This document shows positions 43,175-51,864 of a stretch of 64,000 nucleotides of DNA, one piece after another. The translations under genes and the position numbers were made by a program. Source of the stretch: Eubacterium sp. (GTDB lineage: Bacteria; Bacillota; Clostridia; Peptostreptococcales; Anaerovoracaceae); contig JAFWJS010000035.1 of the NCBI GenBank assembly GCA_017511535.1, forward strand, positions 62,001 to 126,000, given 5' to 3'. The notes beneath the pieces were generated by a model. It was not told where the DNA came from, made no database searches, and saw only the letters and a list, made by a program, of their open reading frames with translations. The stretch's first letter is position 1. The number at the start of each line of letters is the position of its first letter.

Positions 43175-44446
43175 ATGAAGAGAGAAAGATCAAAGGAGCT
43201 GTTTGAGCTCTCCAAGAAATATATCCCGGGCGGCGTGAACTCTCCGGTAAGAGCGTTCAAAGCCGTCGGAGGAGATCCGGTCTTCATCGACCACGGTAAG
43301 GGAGACCGCGTGTTCGACGCAGACGGAAACGAATATATCGATTACGTATCATCATGGGGACCGCTGATCCTCGGCCACGCAAATGAGAAGGTGCTTGCGG
43401 CAGTAAACGAGGCTGCGGCAAAGGGACTCACATTCGGCGCCCCTACAGGCGTGGAATATGAAGTGGCGGAACTCATAACTGATATGATCCCGTCGATCGA
43501 GAAAGTCAGGATGGTGAACAGCGGGACTGAAGCCGTGATGAGCGCCATCAGAGTCGCGAGAGGATACACAGGAAGGGACTATATCGTAAAGTTTGTGGGA
43601 TGCTACCACGGACACAGCGACGGACTGCTTGTAAAGGCCGGTTCTGGCCTGATCACAGAATCAAAGCCGGACAGCGCCGGAGTTCCGGAAGGCTACGCAC
43701 AGTATACACTTCTCGCGGACTACAATAATGCAGAAAGCGTACAGAAACTTTTTGACGAGTATAAAGACAAGATCGCAGCAGTAGTAGTAGAGCCTGTAGC
43801 GGCTAATATGGGAGTCGTTCCTCCTCTTCCGGGATTCCTGGAAGACCTTAGGAGGATCACCGAAGAAAACGGCGCGCTCCTTATCTTTGACGAAGTAATC
43901 ACGGGATTCAGACTTGCCCCGGGCGGAGCGCAGGAAGTGTTCGGCGTACAGGCAGACATCACTACGCTTGGAAAGATAATCGGCGGAGGCATGCCGGTCG
44001 GCGCTTACGGCGGAAGAGCGGAGATCATGGACAAGGTGGCTCCGACAGGAAGCGTATATCAGGCCGGAACACTTTCAGGCAACCCTGTGGCCATGACTGC
44101 GGGCCTGACGACGCTCAGGACTCTGAAAGAGAACCCTGACATATACGAAAGGCTTGAGGCGAAAGGCGCTAAGCTTGAAGCGGCATATAAGGCGAAGTTC
44201 GGAGACTCTGCGTGTATCAACAGAGTCGGTTCGATAATGAGCGCGTTTTTCACCCCGGAGAAAGTTGTCGACTACGATACTGCTCTGACGAGCGACACGG
44301 AAGCATTCGGAAGGTATTTCAGATATATGCTTGAGAACGGTATCTACATCGCGCCGTCGCAGTTCGAGGCTTTGTTCATGTCAGACGCGCTGACGGATGA
44401 AGATTTAGACAGGACCATAGAAGTCCTTAACGCATATGAGGCATAG
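43175..44446 (+). CDS. hemL: Glutamate-1-semialdehyde 2,1-aminomutase
   Basis: The 423-residue PLP enzyme makes ALA from the HemA product. Typical motifs are [98 protein letters not shown] and the PLP lysine in [18 protein letters not shown]. It completes the C5 pathway within the operon. GAGGAAGAAC lies before the ATG. Confidence 0.96.
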   Translation: MKRERSKELFELSKKYIPGGVNSPVRAFKAVGGDPVFIDHGKGDRVFDADGNEYIDYVSSWGPLILGHANEKVLAAVNEAAAKGLTFGAPTGVEYEVAELITDMIPSIEKVRMVNSGTEAVMSAIRVARGYTGRDYIVKFVGCYHGHSDGLLVKAGSGLITESKPDSAGVPEGYAQYTLLADYNNAESVQKLFDEYKDKIAAVVVEPVAANMGVVPPLPGFLEDLRRITEENGALLIFDEVITGFRLAPGGAQEVFGVQADITTLGKIIGGGMPVGAYGGRAEIMDKVAPTGSVYQAGTLSGNPVAMTAGLTTLRTLKENPDIYERLEAKGAKLEAAYKAKFGDSACINRVGSIMSAFFTPEKVVDYDTALTSDTEAFGRYFRYMLENGIYIAPSQFEALFMSDALTDEDLDRTIEVLNAYEA

Positions 44447-44458
44447 GACGTTCATCAG

Positions 44459-45298
44459 ATGATCGAGATAAAGCAGTTAACAAAGAAATTCGGAGAATTC
44501 ACAGCTGTTGACCACCTGGATCTTACCATAGATACAGGCGAGTTTTTCGGGCTGCTCGGCCCTAACGGCGCGGGCAAAACGACCACGATCAGCATGATCT
44601 CCACTGTGCTCCTCCCGAATTCGGGCGAGATACTTGTCGACGGTAAGCCGCTCGACAGAAGAGCGTCAGAGATCAAAAGAAGGATCAGCGTCATCACGCA
44701 GGAATATTCCATGAGAATGGACATGACCTGTGACGAAGTCATGGAGTACCAGGGCAGGCTGTATTACATGCCGATCAAAGAGATCCGGGAGAAAACAGAC
44801 GATCTTCTTGACTTCGTAGGACTGACAGACTTCAGAAAAAGAAGAGTCAGGAATCTTTCCGGAGGCATGAAGAGAAGGCTCATGATCTGCAGGGCATTGA
44901 TGACAGACCCGGAGATCATCCTGCTCGACGAGCCTACGGCCGGAATGGACGCCATAGCGAGGAGACAGACCTGGGGCATTCTGAAAGAGCTCCACAACAG
45001 AGGTATCACGATACTCCTTACGACGCACTACATGGAGGAGGCTGAAGCACTCTGCGACAGAGTAGCTTTGATCGACAGTGGAAAGCTTTCCACAATCGAC
45101 ACGCCGGCAGGCCTTATCAACGAACTCGGAAGGTTCGCTGTGGACAAGACCGTCGACGGAAAGATCGAGAGCAGATTCTTCGCGGACAGACAGGACGCGA
45201 TCGACTATCTGTCAGGTGAAGAAGACGCGGATATGAGAAACACCACTCTGGAAGACGTGTTCATACAGCGCATAGGAAAGGCACTCATGAGGAAATAG
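44459..45298 (+). CDS. ABC-2-type exporter ATPase (DrrA-like)
   Basis: The 279-residue ATPase carries Walker A GPNGAGKTTT, signature LSGGMKRRLMICRALM, Walker B IILLDEPTAGMDAI and a His-switch in LTTHYMEEAEALCDRV. It matches the drug/lipid exporter branch with a C-terminal regulatory part (about 225-279). It is encoded 12 nt after hemL and 2 nt before its permease. Its place inside a tetrapyrrole operon suggests export of a porphyrin-like or related compound, but the substrate is not known. Confidence 0.9.
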   Translation: MIEIKQLTKKFGEFTAVDHLDLTIDTGEFFGLLGPNGAGKTTTISMISTVLLPNSGEILVDGKPLDRRASEIKRRISVITQEYSMRMDMTCDEVMEYQGRLYYMPIKEIREKTDDLLDFVGLTDFRKRRVRNLSGGMKRRLMICRALMTDPEIILLDEPTAGMDAIARRQTWGILKELHNRGITILLTTHYMEEAEALCDRVALIDSGKLSTIDTPAGLINELGRFAVDKTVDGKIESRFFADRQDAIDYLSGEEDADMRNTTLEDVFIQRIGKALMRK

Positions 45299-45300
45299 AT

Positions 45301-46032
45301 ATGGGTATACTTGCAGTACTTTGGGAAAAATGGAGAGAGTTTTTACGGGACTTCTACAAGATAACCATGTCGGCGATGATAAGTCCTCTCATGTACCTTA
45401 TCATATTCGGACTGGGGATACAGACGACGTCACATGGCGAACCGTATCTCAACTTCCTGATCCCGGGCATCGTCGCGATGTCCACAATGACGGGAAGCTT
45501 CAGCGCGATCGCCCAGAACATGAGCGTGCAGAGACTGTACGAGAAAGCGCTCGATCAGGTCATGATGTCGCCGACGCCTCTCTGGCAGTTCATTACGGGA
45601 CAGGTGATAGGAGGGAGCCTCCGCGGCCTGTACGCCGGGCTGGTGATCCTGCTTCTCACGTCGCCGATCAGGACAGGACTGATCTTCAACGGATTGTCCA
45701 TATTCATCATGTTCCTGAACGGAGCTGTCTTCGCGACGATAGGGCTGGGGCTTTCTTTTCTGTCGAAGAGCTACAACGACACGCCGAGATATACGTCGTA
45801 CATAATCATGCCGATGTCGTTCCTGTGCAACACGTTTTTCTCCACAGAACAGATGCCTGACGGCTTCAGACAGATAATAGAGCTTCTTCCGCTGTCGCAG
45901 GCAAGCGCGATGATCAGAGCGATATCCGCGGGGCTGGACCCGGGCGTCAAAGGATTCGTCGTGCTGTTCGCATATCTCGTGGTATTCTCGCTGATCTCAA
46001 TGGGATTTATATATAAGAAGAAAAATCTTTAG
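45301..46032 (+). CDS. ABC-2-type exporter permease
   Basis: The 243-residue membrane protein has six hydrophobic segments and the ABC-2 pattern: SAMISPLMYLIIFGLGIQT, LNFLIPGIVAMSTMTGSFSAIAQNMSVQRLYEKALDQVMMSPTPLWQFITGQVIGG and SFLCNTFFSTEQMPDGFRQIIELLPLSQASAMIR. It is the membrane partner of the preceding ATPase. The stop is 10 nt before the cytosolic cbiK. Confidence 0.9.
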   Translation: MGILAVLWEKWREFLRDFYKITMSAMISPLMYLIIFGLGIQTTSHGEPYLNFLIPGIVAMSTMTGSFSAIAQNMSVQRLYEKALDQVMMSPTPLWQFITGQVIGGSLRGLYAGLVILLLTSPIRTGLIFNGLSIFIMFLNGAVFATIGLGLSFLSKSYNDTPRYTSYIIMPMSFLCNTFFSTEQMPDGFRQIIELLPLSQASAMIRAISAGLDPGVKGFVVLFAYLVVFSLISMGFIYKKKNL

Positions 46033-46041
46033 GAGGAATAT

Positions 46042-46863
46042 ATGAAAAAAGCACTTCTCGTAGTCAGTTTCGGAACTTCTTTCAAAGAGACTAGGGAAAA
46101 GACGATCTGCGCGCTTGAAGAGGACCTCAGAAAAGCGTTTCCTGACAGAGACTTCTACAGAGCGTGGACAAGCAACAGGATAATAAAGAAAGTCAGGGAG
46201 AAAGAAGGCCTGAAGGTGGACACGATCGAAGAGGCTGTGCTCCACATGAAGGCGGACGGCGTCACCGACGTGCTCGTGCAGTCCACGCATATGACCGACG
46301 GATACGAGAACGACCGCCTGAGAAGACTTCTGGAGGACGTAAAAGACGGATTTGACAGGATCGCAATGGGTAAACCGATGCTTGTGAGTACAGATGACAT
46401 GGATCATATGTCTGAAGCTGTGCTCGCTGATTTTCCTGAAGTAAAGGACAGCAGCGCGGCGCTCGTCCTCATGGGCCACGGCTCTCCGGTAAAGGGAGAG
46501 ATGGACGGCTATGATCCGGACCACGACCCGAACAAAGTATATGTCGATCAGAAGGAGAGCTTCCGCAGGCTCGGATATGACAATGTGTTCGTAGGCACCG
46601 TAGAAGCGACGCCGACACTTGAAGATACGATCGCTGATCTGAAGGAGTCGTTCCCGGCTCCGGGGAAGGTGTACATTGCTCCATACCTCATCGTGGCAGG
46701 AGATCACGCGACCAACGACATGGCGGGAGATGATCCGGATTCCTGGAAAAACAGAATAGCAGCAGAGGGATACGAGGCAGTCCCTGTGATCAGAGGTCTC
46801 GGCGAGTATCCGCGTGTGAGAGCCCGCTTCGTTGAACATGCCATGGAGGCAGAAGAACTGTAA
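46042..46863 (+). CDS. cbiK: Sirohydrochlorin cobaltochelatase CbiK (cytosolic)
   Basis: The 273-residue protein lacks a signal peptide and starts KKALLVVSFGTSFKETREKTICALEEDL. Expected histidines occur in LVQSTHMTDGYENDRL, LVLMGHGSP and LIVAGDHATNDMAGDDPDSW. CbiK inserts Co2+ into sirohydrochlorin, the step before CbiL. It is clearly related to the exported lipoprotein at 35193, so the operon has one chelatase inside and one outside the cell. TAGGAGG precedes the ATG. Confidence 0.93.
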   Translation: MKKALLVVSFGTSFKETREKTICALEEDLRKAFPDRDFYRAWTSNRIIKKVREKEGLKVDTIEEAVLHMKADGVTDVLVQSTHMTDGYENDRLRRLLEDVKDGFDRIAMGKPMLVSTDDMDHMSEAVLADFPEVKDSSAALVLMGHGSPVKGEMDGYDPDHDPNKVYVDQKESFRRLGYDNVFVGTVEATPTLEDTIADLKESFPAPGKVYIAPYLIVAGDHATNDMAGDDPDSWKNRIAAEGYEAVPVIRGLGEYPRVRARFVEHAMEAEEL

Positions 46864-46867
46864 AAGA

Positions 46868-48013
46868 ATGAATACAAGAAGTTTTACCGGACAACTTAAA
46901 ATATACGCAGCAGTTATTGCTGCTGTGCTTGTGATCGTTCTTTCAATGCCGGAAAATGCTTTCGCGGCTCCGGGATATGAAGAAGTCGCGTCTTCGTCGG
47001 AAATGTCCAGCGCGCTTACTGTCGGTAAATATGGAATGGTGCCGATATATCCGCGCGATATAAAAGACGGGAAATATCACGTGACGACGGAAAGCAGCTC
47101 GTCGTTCTTCCATGTCGTCGACACGAAGCTGACGGTAAAGAAGAACAAAATGAAAGCTGTGCTTCTCATAGCGAGCTACAGCTACAAATGTATCTATCTG
47201 GGAAGTGCTGAAGAAGCTGCGAAGGCGCCGCTTGAAGATTACATCATGGCCGAAGACTCAGATCTGGGAACTACTTTTGAGATCCCGGTGAAGGCGCTGA
47301 ATCAGGAATTCAGAATGGCGGCGTTCAGTAAGAGAAAGAAGAAATGGTACGACCGTCTGATGGTAGTCGACGCGTCGACTCTTCCGGCCTCCGCGGTCAG
47401 CTTCACCGTTCCGGATTACAACAGGATCGAGAGCGCGATAGAGCTGTACGATCAGGAGAACGGAACGAACACGAGAGAAGAACTGGAGAAGCGTGCGGCC
47501 AAGGCAAAAAAGAAGGCGAAAAAGGGAGAAGAAAGCGACGGCGCAACAGAGCCTGCTGACATAGACATGCCTGACGGTACGTACTCTATAGAAGTCAATA
47601 TGACAGGAGGAAGCGGAAGAGCGAGCGTCAGTTCTCCCACATGGCTGATCGTGAAGGACGGGAAAGCGTATGCAAGGCTCCTGTGGAGCAGCTCGTATTA
47701 TGACTTCATGATAGTCGGCGGCAGGAAATACCTGAATGAATCCAAGAACGGCGGAAACTCGACGTTCACTATACCGATAACGCAGTTCGACACCACGATG
47801 TCGGTCGTGGGCGACACCACATCCATGGGAGATCCGGTAGCTATCGGATACAAGCTTACGTTCTATTTCGATTCAATAAGCACAAGAAACAAAATACCGC
47901 AGGAAGCGGCCAGAGGCGTAATACTCCTGGCTGCTGTGATCGCTGTACTTGGCGGCATACTGAACTATGTCCTGAAGAAACGGGCGGAAAAGAAGATATA
48001 TCATAAACGATGA
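46868..48013 (+). CDS. Membrane-anchored exported protein with two NEAT-like repeat domains
   Basis: The 381-residue product has a signal peptide (about 1-33, AFAAP). Domain A (about 66-172) includes DGKYHVTTESSSSFFHVV, KLTVKKNKMKAVLLI, YLGSAEEAAKAP and KKKWYDRLMVVD. A lysine-rich linker follows. Domain B (about 244-345) has DGTYSIEVNMTGGSGRASVSSPTWLIVKDGKAYARLLWSSSYYDFMIV, GNSTFTIPITQF and GDTTSMGDPVAIGYKL. A C-terminal membrane helix (about 355-370) and basic tail anchor it with the domains outside. The ATG at 46868 is 4 nt after cbiK. This is the same A-B layout as the 36563 lipoprotein, with a different anchor. Confidence 0.82.
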   Translation: MNTRSFTGQLKIYAAVIAAVLVIVLSMPENAFAAPGYEEVASSSEMSSALTVGKYGMVPIYPRDIKDGKYHVTTESSSSFFHVVDTKLTVKKNKMKAVLLIASYSYKCIYLGSAEEAAKAPLEDYIMAEDSDLGTTFEIPVKALNQEFRMAAFSKRKKKWYDRLMVVDASTLPASAVSFTVPDYNRIESAIELYDQENGTNTREELEKRAAKAKKKAKKGEESDGATEPADIDMPDGTYSIEVNMTGGSGRASVSSPTWLIVKDGKAYARLLWSSSYYDFMIVGGRKYLNESKNGGNSTFTIPITQFDTTMSVVGDTTSMGDPVAIGYKLTFYFDSISTRNKIPQEAARGVILLAAVIAVLGGILNYVLKKRAEKKIYHKR

Positions 48014-48020
48014 TCTGACG

Positions 48021-48053
48021 AAAAGCATGAGCATATCTCATGCTTTTTTTGTT
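48021..48053 (+). terminator. Terminator of the first cobalamin operon
   Basis: AAAAGCATGAG (48021-48031) and CTCATGCTTTT (48037-48047) form a perfect 11-bp stem with a 5-nt loop, followed by TTTGTTT. It marks the end of the unit that starts at riboswitch 1. Confidence 0.93.
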
Positions 48054-48078
48054 TCCGCATAAAGAAGCGGGGTATAAT
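48049..48078 (+). promoter_or_regulatory. Promoter of the HMA protein and P-type ATPase genes
   Basis: TTGTTT (48049-48054) lies within the terminator T-run and is 18 bp from a perfect TATAAT (48073-48078). These genes can therefore be expressed independently of the cobalamin operon. Confidence 0.6.
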
Positions 48079-48121
48079 AATTAACAGAAAACGATGATTG
48101 GCATTCTGAAAGGACAGGACG

Positions 48122-48340
48122 ATGAAGAAAACTTACAAGATCGACGTGGACTGTGCCAACTGCGCAGATAAGATGGAGCAGGCCGCACAGAATACAGAAG
48201 GCGTGAAAGACGCGGTCGTGAATTTTATGGCGCTCAAGATGAAGGTCGAGTTTGAAGAGGGAGCAGACGCAGACGCCGTGATGCAGGAAGTACTGAAAAA
48301 CTGCAGAAAAGTTGAGAGCGACTGCGAGATATACCTGTAA
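48122..48340 (+). CDS. Small heavy-metal-associated (HMA) domain protein
   Basis: The 72-residue protein starts MKKTYKIDVDCANCADKMEQAAQNTEGVKDAVVNFMALKMKVEF, the ferredoxin-like HMA fold with metal-binding CANC. It is the domain usually fused to the N-terminus of P1B ATPases. Here it is a separate gene sharing one base with the ATPase start, so it may act as a metallochaperone for that pump. Confidence 0.9.
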   Translation: MKKTYKIDVDCANCADKMEQAAQNTEGVKDAVVNFMALKMKVEFEEGADADAVMQEVLKNCRKVESDCEIYL

Positions 48341-50241
48341 TGAATAAGAAACAGAAGAATCTGCTGATAAGAATAATAGTCGCGACAGCGTTCTTCATCC
48401 CTCTTTATCTTATCTCTGAAGGGATAGTGAAAGTAAAGCTGCCTCACTATGCTCTTCTTCTGCTGTTTCTGATACCGTATCTCACAGTAGGGCACGACAT
48501 AATCAGGAAGGCGCTGCTCGGTATTAAGAACCGTCAGATGTTCGATGAACATTTCCTTATGACCGTGGCGACAGCCGGCGCTATCGTGCTCGGAGAATAC
48601 GGCGAAGGCGTGGCTGTCATGCTCCTATATCAGGTCGGCGAGCTGTTCCAGAGCTATGCGGTCGGCAAGAGCAGGAAGAACATCGCGGACCTGATGGATA
48701 TAAGGCCGGATTACGCCAACCTGGAGCAGGAGAACGGAGACACTGAGACTGTGGATCCGGATGATGTTGAAACTGGAAGTATAATAGTGGTCAATCCCGG
48801 TGAGAAGGTCCCTATAGACGGTATAGTGATCGAAGGGGATTCAGTCCTGAATACGAGCGCTCTTACAGGAGAAAGCAAGCCTGTTGAGATCTCGGAAGGC
48901 GGAAGGATCCTGTCGGGAAGTATAAACATGACAGGCGTTTTACGGATCAGGACTACGGCTGAGTTTGAGGAATCAACGGCGTCCAAGATCCTGGATCTTG
49001 TGGAGAACGCTTCATCGAAGAAGTCCAAGTCAGAGAATTTCATTTCGAAATTCGCCAGAGTATATACTCCGGCAGTCTGCTATGCGGCGCTTGCCATCGC
49101 GCTCGTACCGCCTTTGTTCCTGATCGCGTCGGGAAGTCCCGGGCCAGCGTCAGCCATTTTCGGAGACTGGATATTCAGAGCCTGTACTTTTCTGGTCATA
49201 AGCTGTCCGTGCGCTGTGGTCATCAGCATACCTCTCAGCTTTTTTGCCGGTATAGGCGCGGCAAGCAAAGAGGGAGTGCTTGTAAAAGGCTCGAATTATC
49301 TCGAGACTCTGTCAAATGTCAGAGTAGTCGCTTTTGATAAAACGGGGACGATCACCAAAGGAACTTTCAATGTGACAGCGGTGCATCACAGTCCGGTGGA
49401 CGAAAAGACGCTGCTGGAATACGCGGCTCTTGTAGAAAGTCATTCATCGCACCCTATCAGCCAGAGCCTGCGGGCGGCTTACGGAAAAGAGCCGGATAAG
49501 AGCAGGGTCTCCGACGTGCAGGAGATAAGCGGCGAGGGCGTGATCGCAACAGTAGACGGTAAAAGCGTTGCTGTTGGAAATGACAAAATGATGGAGAGAG
49601 CCGGCGCCGAGGCAATAGAGTGCCATCATACCGGCACTATAATACATATAGCTGTCGACGGGGAATACTACGGACATATAGTGATCTCTGACGAGCTGAA
49701 GCCTACAGCAAAGCAGGCGATGAAAGAGCTTAGCAGAGCCGGCGTCAGAAAGACCGTGATGCTGACCGGAGATTCAGAAAAGGTCGCGGCGAATGTAGCG
49801 GAGGAAGTCGGGGTCACAGAGCACAGGGCAGAGCTTCTTCCGGCAGATAAAGTAACAGCTGTTGAAGATCTCCTGAAGAGCTGTACAGGAAACGAGAAAC
49901 TCGCCTTTGTCGGCGACGGCATAAACGACGCGCCTGTGCTTTCCAGAGCTGATATAGGGATCGCAATGGGGGCGCTTGGATCAGACGCGGCAATTGAGGC
50001 TGCGGATATAGTTCTGATGGATGATGATCCGCTTAAGATATCCAAGGCGATAAAGATCTCCAGGAAGTGCCTCGGGATCGTAAAGCAGAATATCATTTTC
50101 TCGCTTGGCGTCAAGGCAGTGTGTCTGGTGCTGGCGGCGCTGGGAATAGCAAATATGTGGATCGCTGTCATAGCGGACGTCGGAGTCATGATACTTGCGG
50201 TCCTGAACGCTATGAGGTGCATGTTCACGAAGGATCTGTAG
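48340..50241 (+). CDS. Heavy-metal-translocating P1B-type ATPase
   Basis: The 633-residue pump has eight expected membrane helices and lacks an N-terminal HMA domain. Motifs are LTGESKPVE (actuator TGES), VISCPCAVVISIPLSFFAGIG (CPC metal site), VVAFDKTGTITKG (phosphorylated Asp), SSHPISQSL (HP) and FVGDGINDAPVLSRADIGIAMG. This CPC and the following sequence resemble the Zn/Cd/Pb (ZntA/CadA) branch rather than the cobalt branch with SPC. Location between two cobalamin operons raises cobalt efflux as a possibility, but the sequence does not favour it. Confidence 0.9.
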   Translation: MNKKQKNLLIRIIVATAFFIPLYLISEGIVKVKLPHYALLLLFLIPYLTVGHDIIRKALLGIKNRQMFDEHFLMTVATAGAIVLGEYGEGVAVMLLYQVGELFQSYAVGKSRKNIADLMDIRPDYANLEQENGDTETVDPDDVETGSIIVVNPGEKVPIDGIVIEGDSVLNTSALTGESKPVEISEGGRILSGSINMTGVLRIRTTAEFEESTASKILDLVENASSKKSKSENFISKFARVYTPAVCYAALAIALVPPLFLIASGSPGPASAIFGDWIFRACTFLVISCPCAVVISIPLSFFAGIGAASKEGVLVKGSNYLETLSNVRVVAFDKTGTITKGTFNVTAVHHSPVDEKTLLEYAALVESHSSHPISQSLRAAYGKEPDKSRVSDVQEISGEGVIATVDGKSVAVGNDKMMERAGAEAIECHHTGTIIHIAVDGEYYGHIVISDELKPTAKQAMKELSRAGVRKTVMLTGDSEKVAANVAEEVGVTEHRAELLPADKVTAVEDLLKSCTGNEKLAFVGDGINDAPVLSRADIGIAMGALGSDAAIEAADIVLMDDDPLKISKAIKISRKCLGIVKQNIIFSLGVKAVCLVLAALGIANMWIAVIADVGVMILAVLNAMRCMFTKDL

Positions 50242-50274
50242 GATACAATAATATAGTAAGAATATTTAAGGAGC

Positions 50275-50304
50275 AAACACCCCGCAAAGGGGTGTTTTTG
50301 TTTG
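50275..50304 (+). terminator. Terminator after the P-type ATPase gene
   Basis: AAACACCCC (50275-50283) and GGGGTGTTT (50289-50297) form a perfect 9-bp stem with a 5-nt loop followed by TTGTTT. Confidence 0.93.
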
Positions 50305-50329
50305 ACTTTCAAGGGTTTCATGTTACAAT
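50302..50329 (+). promoter_or_regulatory. Promoter of the second cobalamin-riboswitch operon
   Basis: TTGACT (50302-50307) and TACAAT (50324-50329) are 16 bp apart, identical in boxes and spacing to the promoter of operon 1. Confidence 0.75.
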
Positions 50330-50354
50330 TACTATGTATAACAATTTAACAGCA

Positions 50355-50528
50355 AAACCAAGCCGGTGCCGGGGGAGAGCCCCGGAAAGGGAACCAGGTC
50401 AGAATCCTGGGCGATCCGGTCACTGTGATAGGGAGCCTCAGTGCAGACTGCCATTCGCGAGGCGGCTCATGCTGCTGCGGAGAAGGCGTGCTGAAGCGAT
50501 GAACTTAAGTCAGGAAACCTGCCGGTTT
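50355..50528 (+). ncRNA. Cobalamin riboswitch 2 (aptamer)
   Basis: The leader carries AAGCCGGTGCC, GGGAACCAGGTCAGAATCCTGGGCGATCC (split over 50389-50416), CACTGTGATAGGGAG and a 3' AAGTCAGGAAACCTGCCGGTTT region (50507-50528). These are the conserved pieces of the AdoCbl riboswitch. It is very similar to riboswitch 1 but has a shorter variable arm. A terminator follows at 50608, so bound B12 should turn the uptake genes off. Confidence 0.95.
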
Positions 50529-50607
50529 GAGATCTGTGACATGAACTTCCGAAGAAGGTTCTTCCTGTTTTTTGTGCCTGGGAGACAGAATGCGGCATAT
50601 GCGGTCT

Positions 50608-50645
50608 GACCTTTTCATGATGTTCATGAAGAGGTCTTTTGTTTT
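50608..50645 (+). terminator. Riboswitch 2 expression-platform terminator
   Basis: GACCTTTTCATGA (50608-50620) pairs with TCATGAAGAGGTC (50624-50636), a 13-bp stem with one wobble, ahead of TTTTGTTTTG. The hairpin sequence at 50541-50560 between aptamer and terminator is identical to that after riboswitch 1. Confidence 0.88.
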
Positions 50646-50678
50646 GCCCCACCGGACATGGGGGAAGGAGGAATATAT

Positions 50679-51839
50679 ATGATGAAAAAATGCAGAGTCA
50701 TGATCAGTGTGCTGGCAGTGCTTATGGTCATGACTGTAATGGGCACAGGACTGTGCGCGTTCGCTGAGACGGATCCGGGGTGGAAGCCGACTGAGAACCA
50801 GGACAAATACGAAGGGATCAAGTATGGTCTGGGCATGTTCTCACCGGCGGCAAAAGGAACGGATATCGTTGTAAACAACGACGGTACAGTCACGCTGAAA
50901 GTCACCACAAAGCCTATGGTATCGACGAAATACGCAAAGGTCGCTTTCTCGCAGGAAGACTTTGCTGACGATTCTGACAGAGAAAAGGCAGCGGCAGGTA
51001 TAGCGGTAACAATCGGTACGGCAGAAGACAGCTATATCGGTCAGTTCGACGGGATCGACTATGGCATCAAACCATATTACTGGAGCGAGTTCTCATACAC
51101 GATGCCTGTAGAGTCACTGGAAAAGCCGGTATATACAGCAGGATATAATGTGCTGACCCTTAAGAATAAAGAAGATAAGATCTATGAGGAAGATCTGACC
51201 AAGGCGAAATGGGCATACAGCAGCACATGGACGATCAATCCGACACAGGAGCTCATTCAGAAGCTACGCAGCAAACAGGCAGAGCTCGGTGAAAGCGATA
51301 CAGCCGCAAGGATCGGGAAGGTCGCGGATCATCTTGAGGCACAGTATCCGGAATATATTGCTGACAAGGCGAGAGAAGCGATCGCAACGGCTAAGGCAGA
51401 TCTGACAGACAAAGCCCTTATCGAGGAAGCACTCGCTGCCTGTGAGAAGCTTAGCGACGAACAGAAAGCAGAGTTTGCAGATGATATCAAAGTTCTGGAA
51501 AATGCAAAGGCTGAGATAGAGAAAAAAGAAAAAGAAGCCGCAGAGACAGCAAAAGTAGAAGCCGGAAAGATCACAGGCTTCAAGGCCAAGGCTGGCAAGA
51601 AGATGGTGACCTTCACATGGAAGAAGAACACAGTGTTCGCCGGATATCAGCTGAAATATAAAGTCGGCAGTAAATCTAAAACACTGACGATCAGCAGTGC
51701 CAAGACAGTCAAGAAGGTAGTAAAGAAACTCAAGAAGGGCAAGAAGGTCACAGCTCAGATCAGAGGATATAAGAAGATCGCAGGGGAAACTGTCTATGGC
51801 AGGAAGTGGACGAGCGCCAAGGCAGTGAAAGTCAAATAG
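50679..51839 (+). CDS. Secreted protein with a NEAT-like-related N-domain and a C-terminal Fn3-like domain
   Basis: The 386-residue product has a signal peptide (about 1-28, CAFAE). Residues about 40-185 are beta-rich with VVNNDGTVTLKVTTKPMVSTKYAKVAF, FSYTMPVESLEKPVYTAGYN and WAYSSTWTIN; this resembles the A-type repeat of neighbouring proteins only loosely. A helical region follows (about 190-285). The last 90 residues (KITGFKAKAGKKMVTFTWKKN to KWTSAKAVKVK) are a very basic Fn3-type domain common in clostridial surface proteins. No sorting signal is seen; the basic C-terminus may hold it to the wall. ATG 50679 follows AAGGAGG. First gene behind riboswitch 2. Confidence 0.8.
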   Translation: MMKKCRVMISVLAVLMVMTVMGTGLCAFAETDPGWKPTENQDKYEGIKYGLGMFSPAAKGTDIVVNNDGTVTLKVTTKPMVSTKYAKVAFSQEDFADDSDREKAAAGIAVTIGTAEDSYIGQFDGIDYGIKPYYWSEFSYTMPVESLEKPVYTAGYNVLTLKNKEDKIYEEDLTKAKWAYSSTWTINPTQELIQKLRSKQAELGESDTAARIGKVADHLEAQYPEYIADKAREAIATAKADLTDKALIEEALAACEKLSDEQKAEFADDIKVLENAKAEIEKKEKEAAETAKVEAGKITGFKAKAGKKMVTFTWKKNTVFAGYQLKYKVGSKSKTLTISSAKTVKKVVKKLKKGKKVTAQIRGYKKIAGETVYGRKWTSAKAVKVK

Positions 51840-51864
51840 CATCATATAGGATAAGGCAGATATT

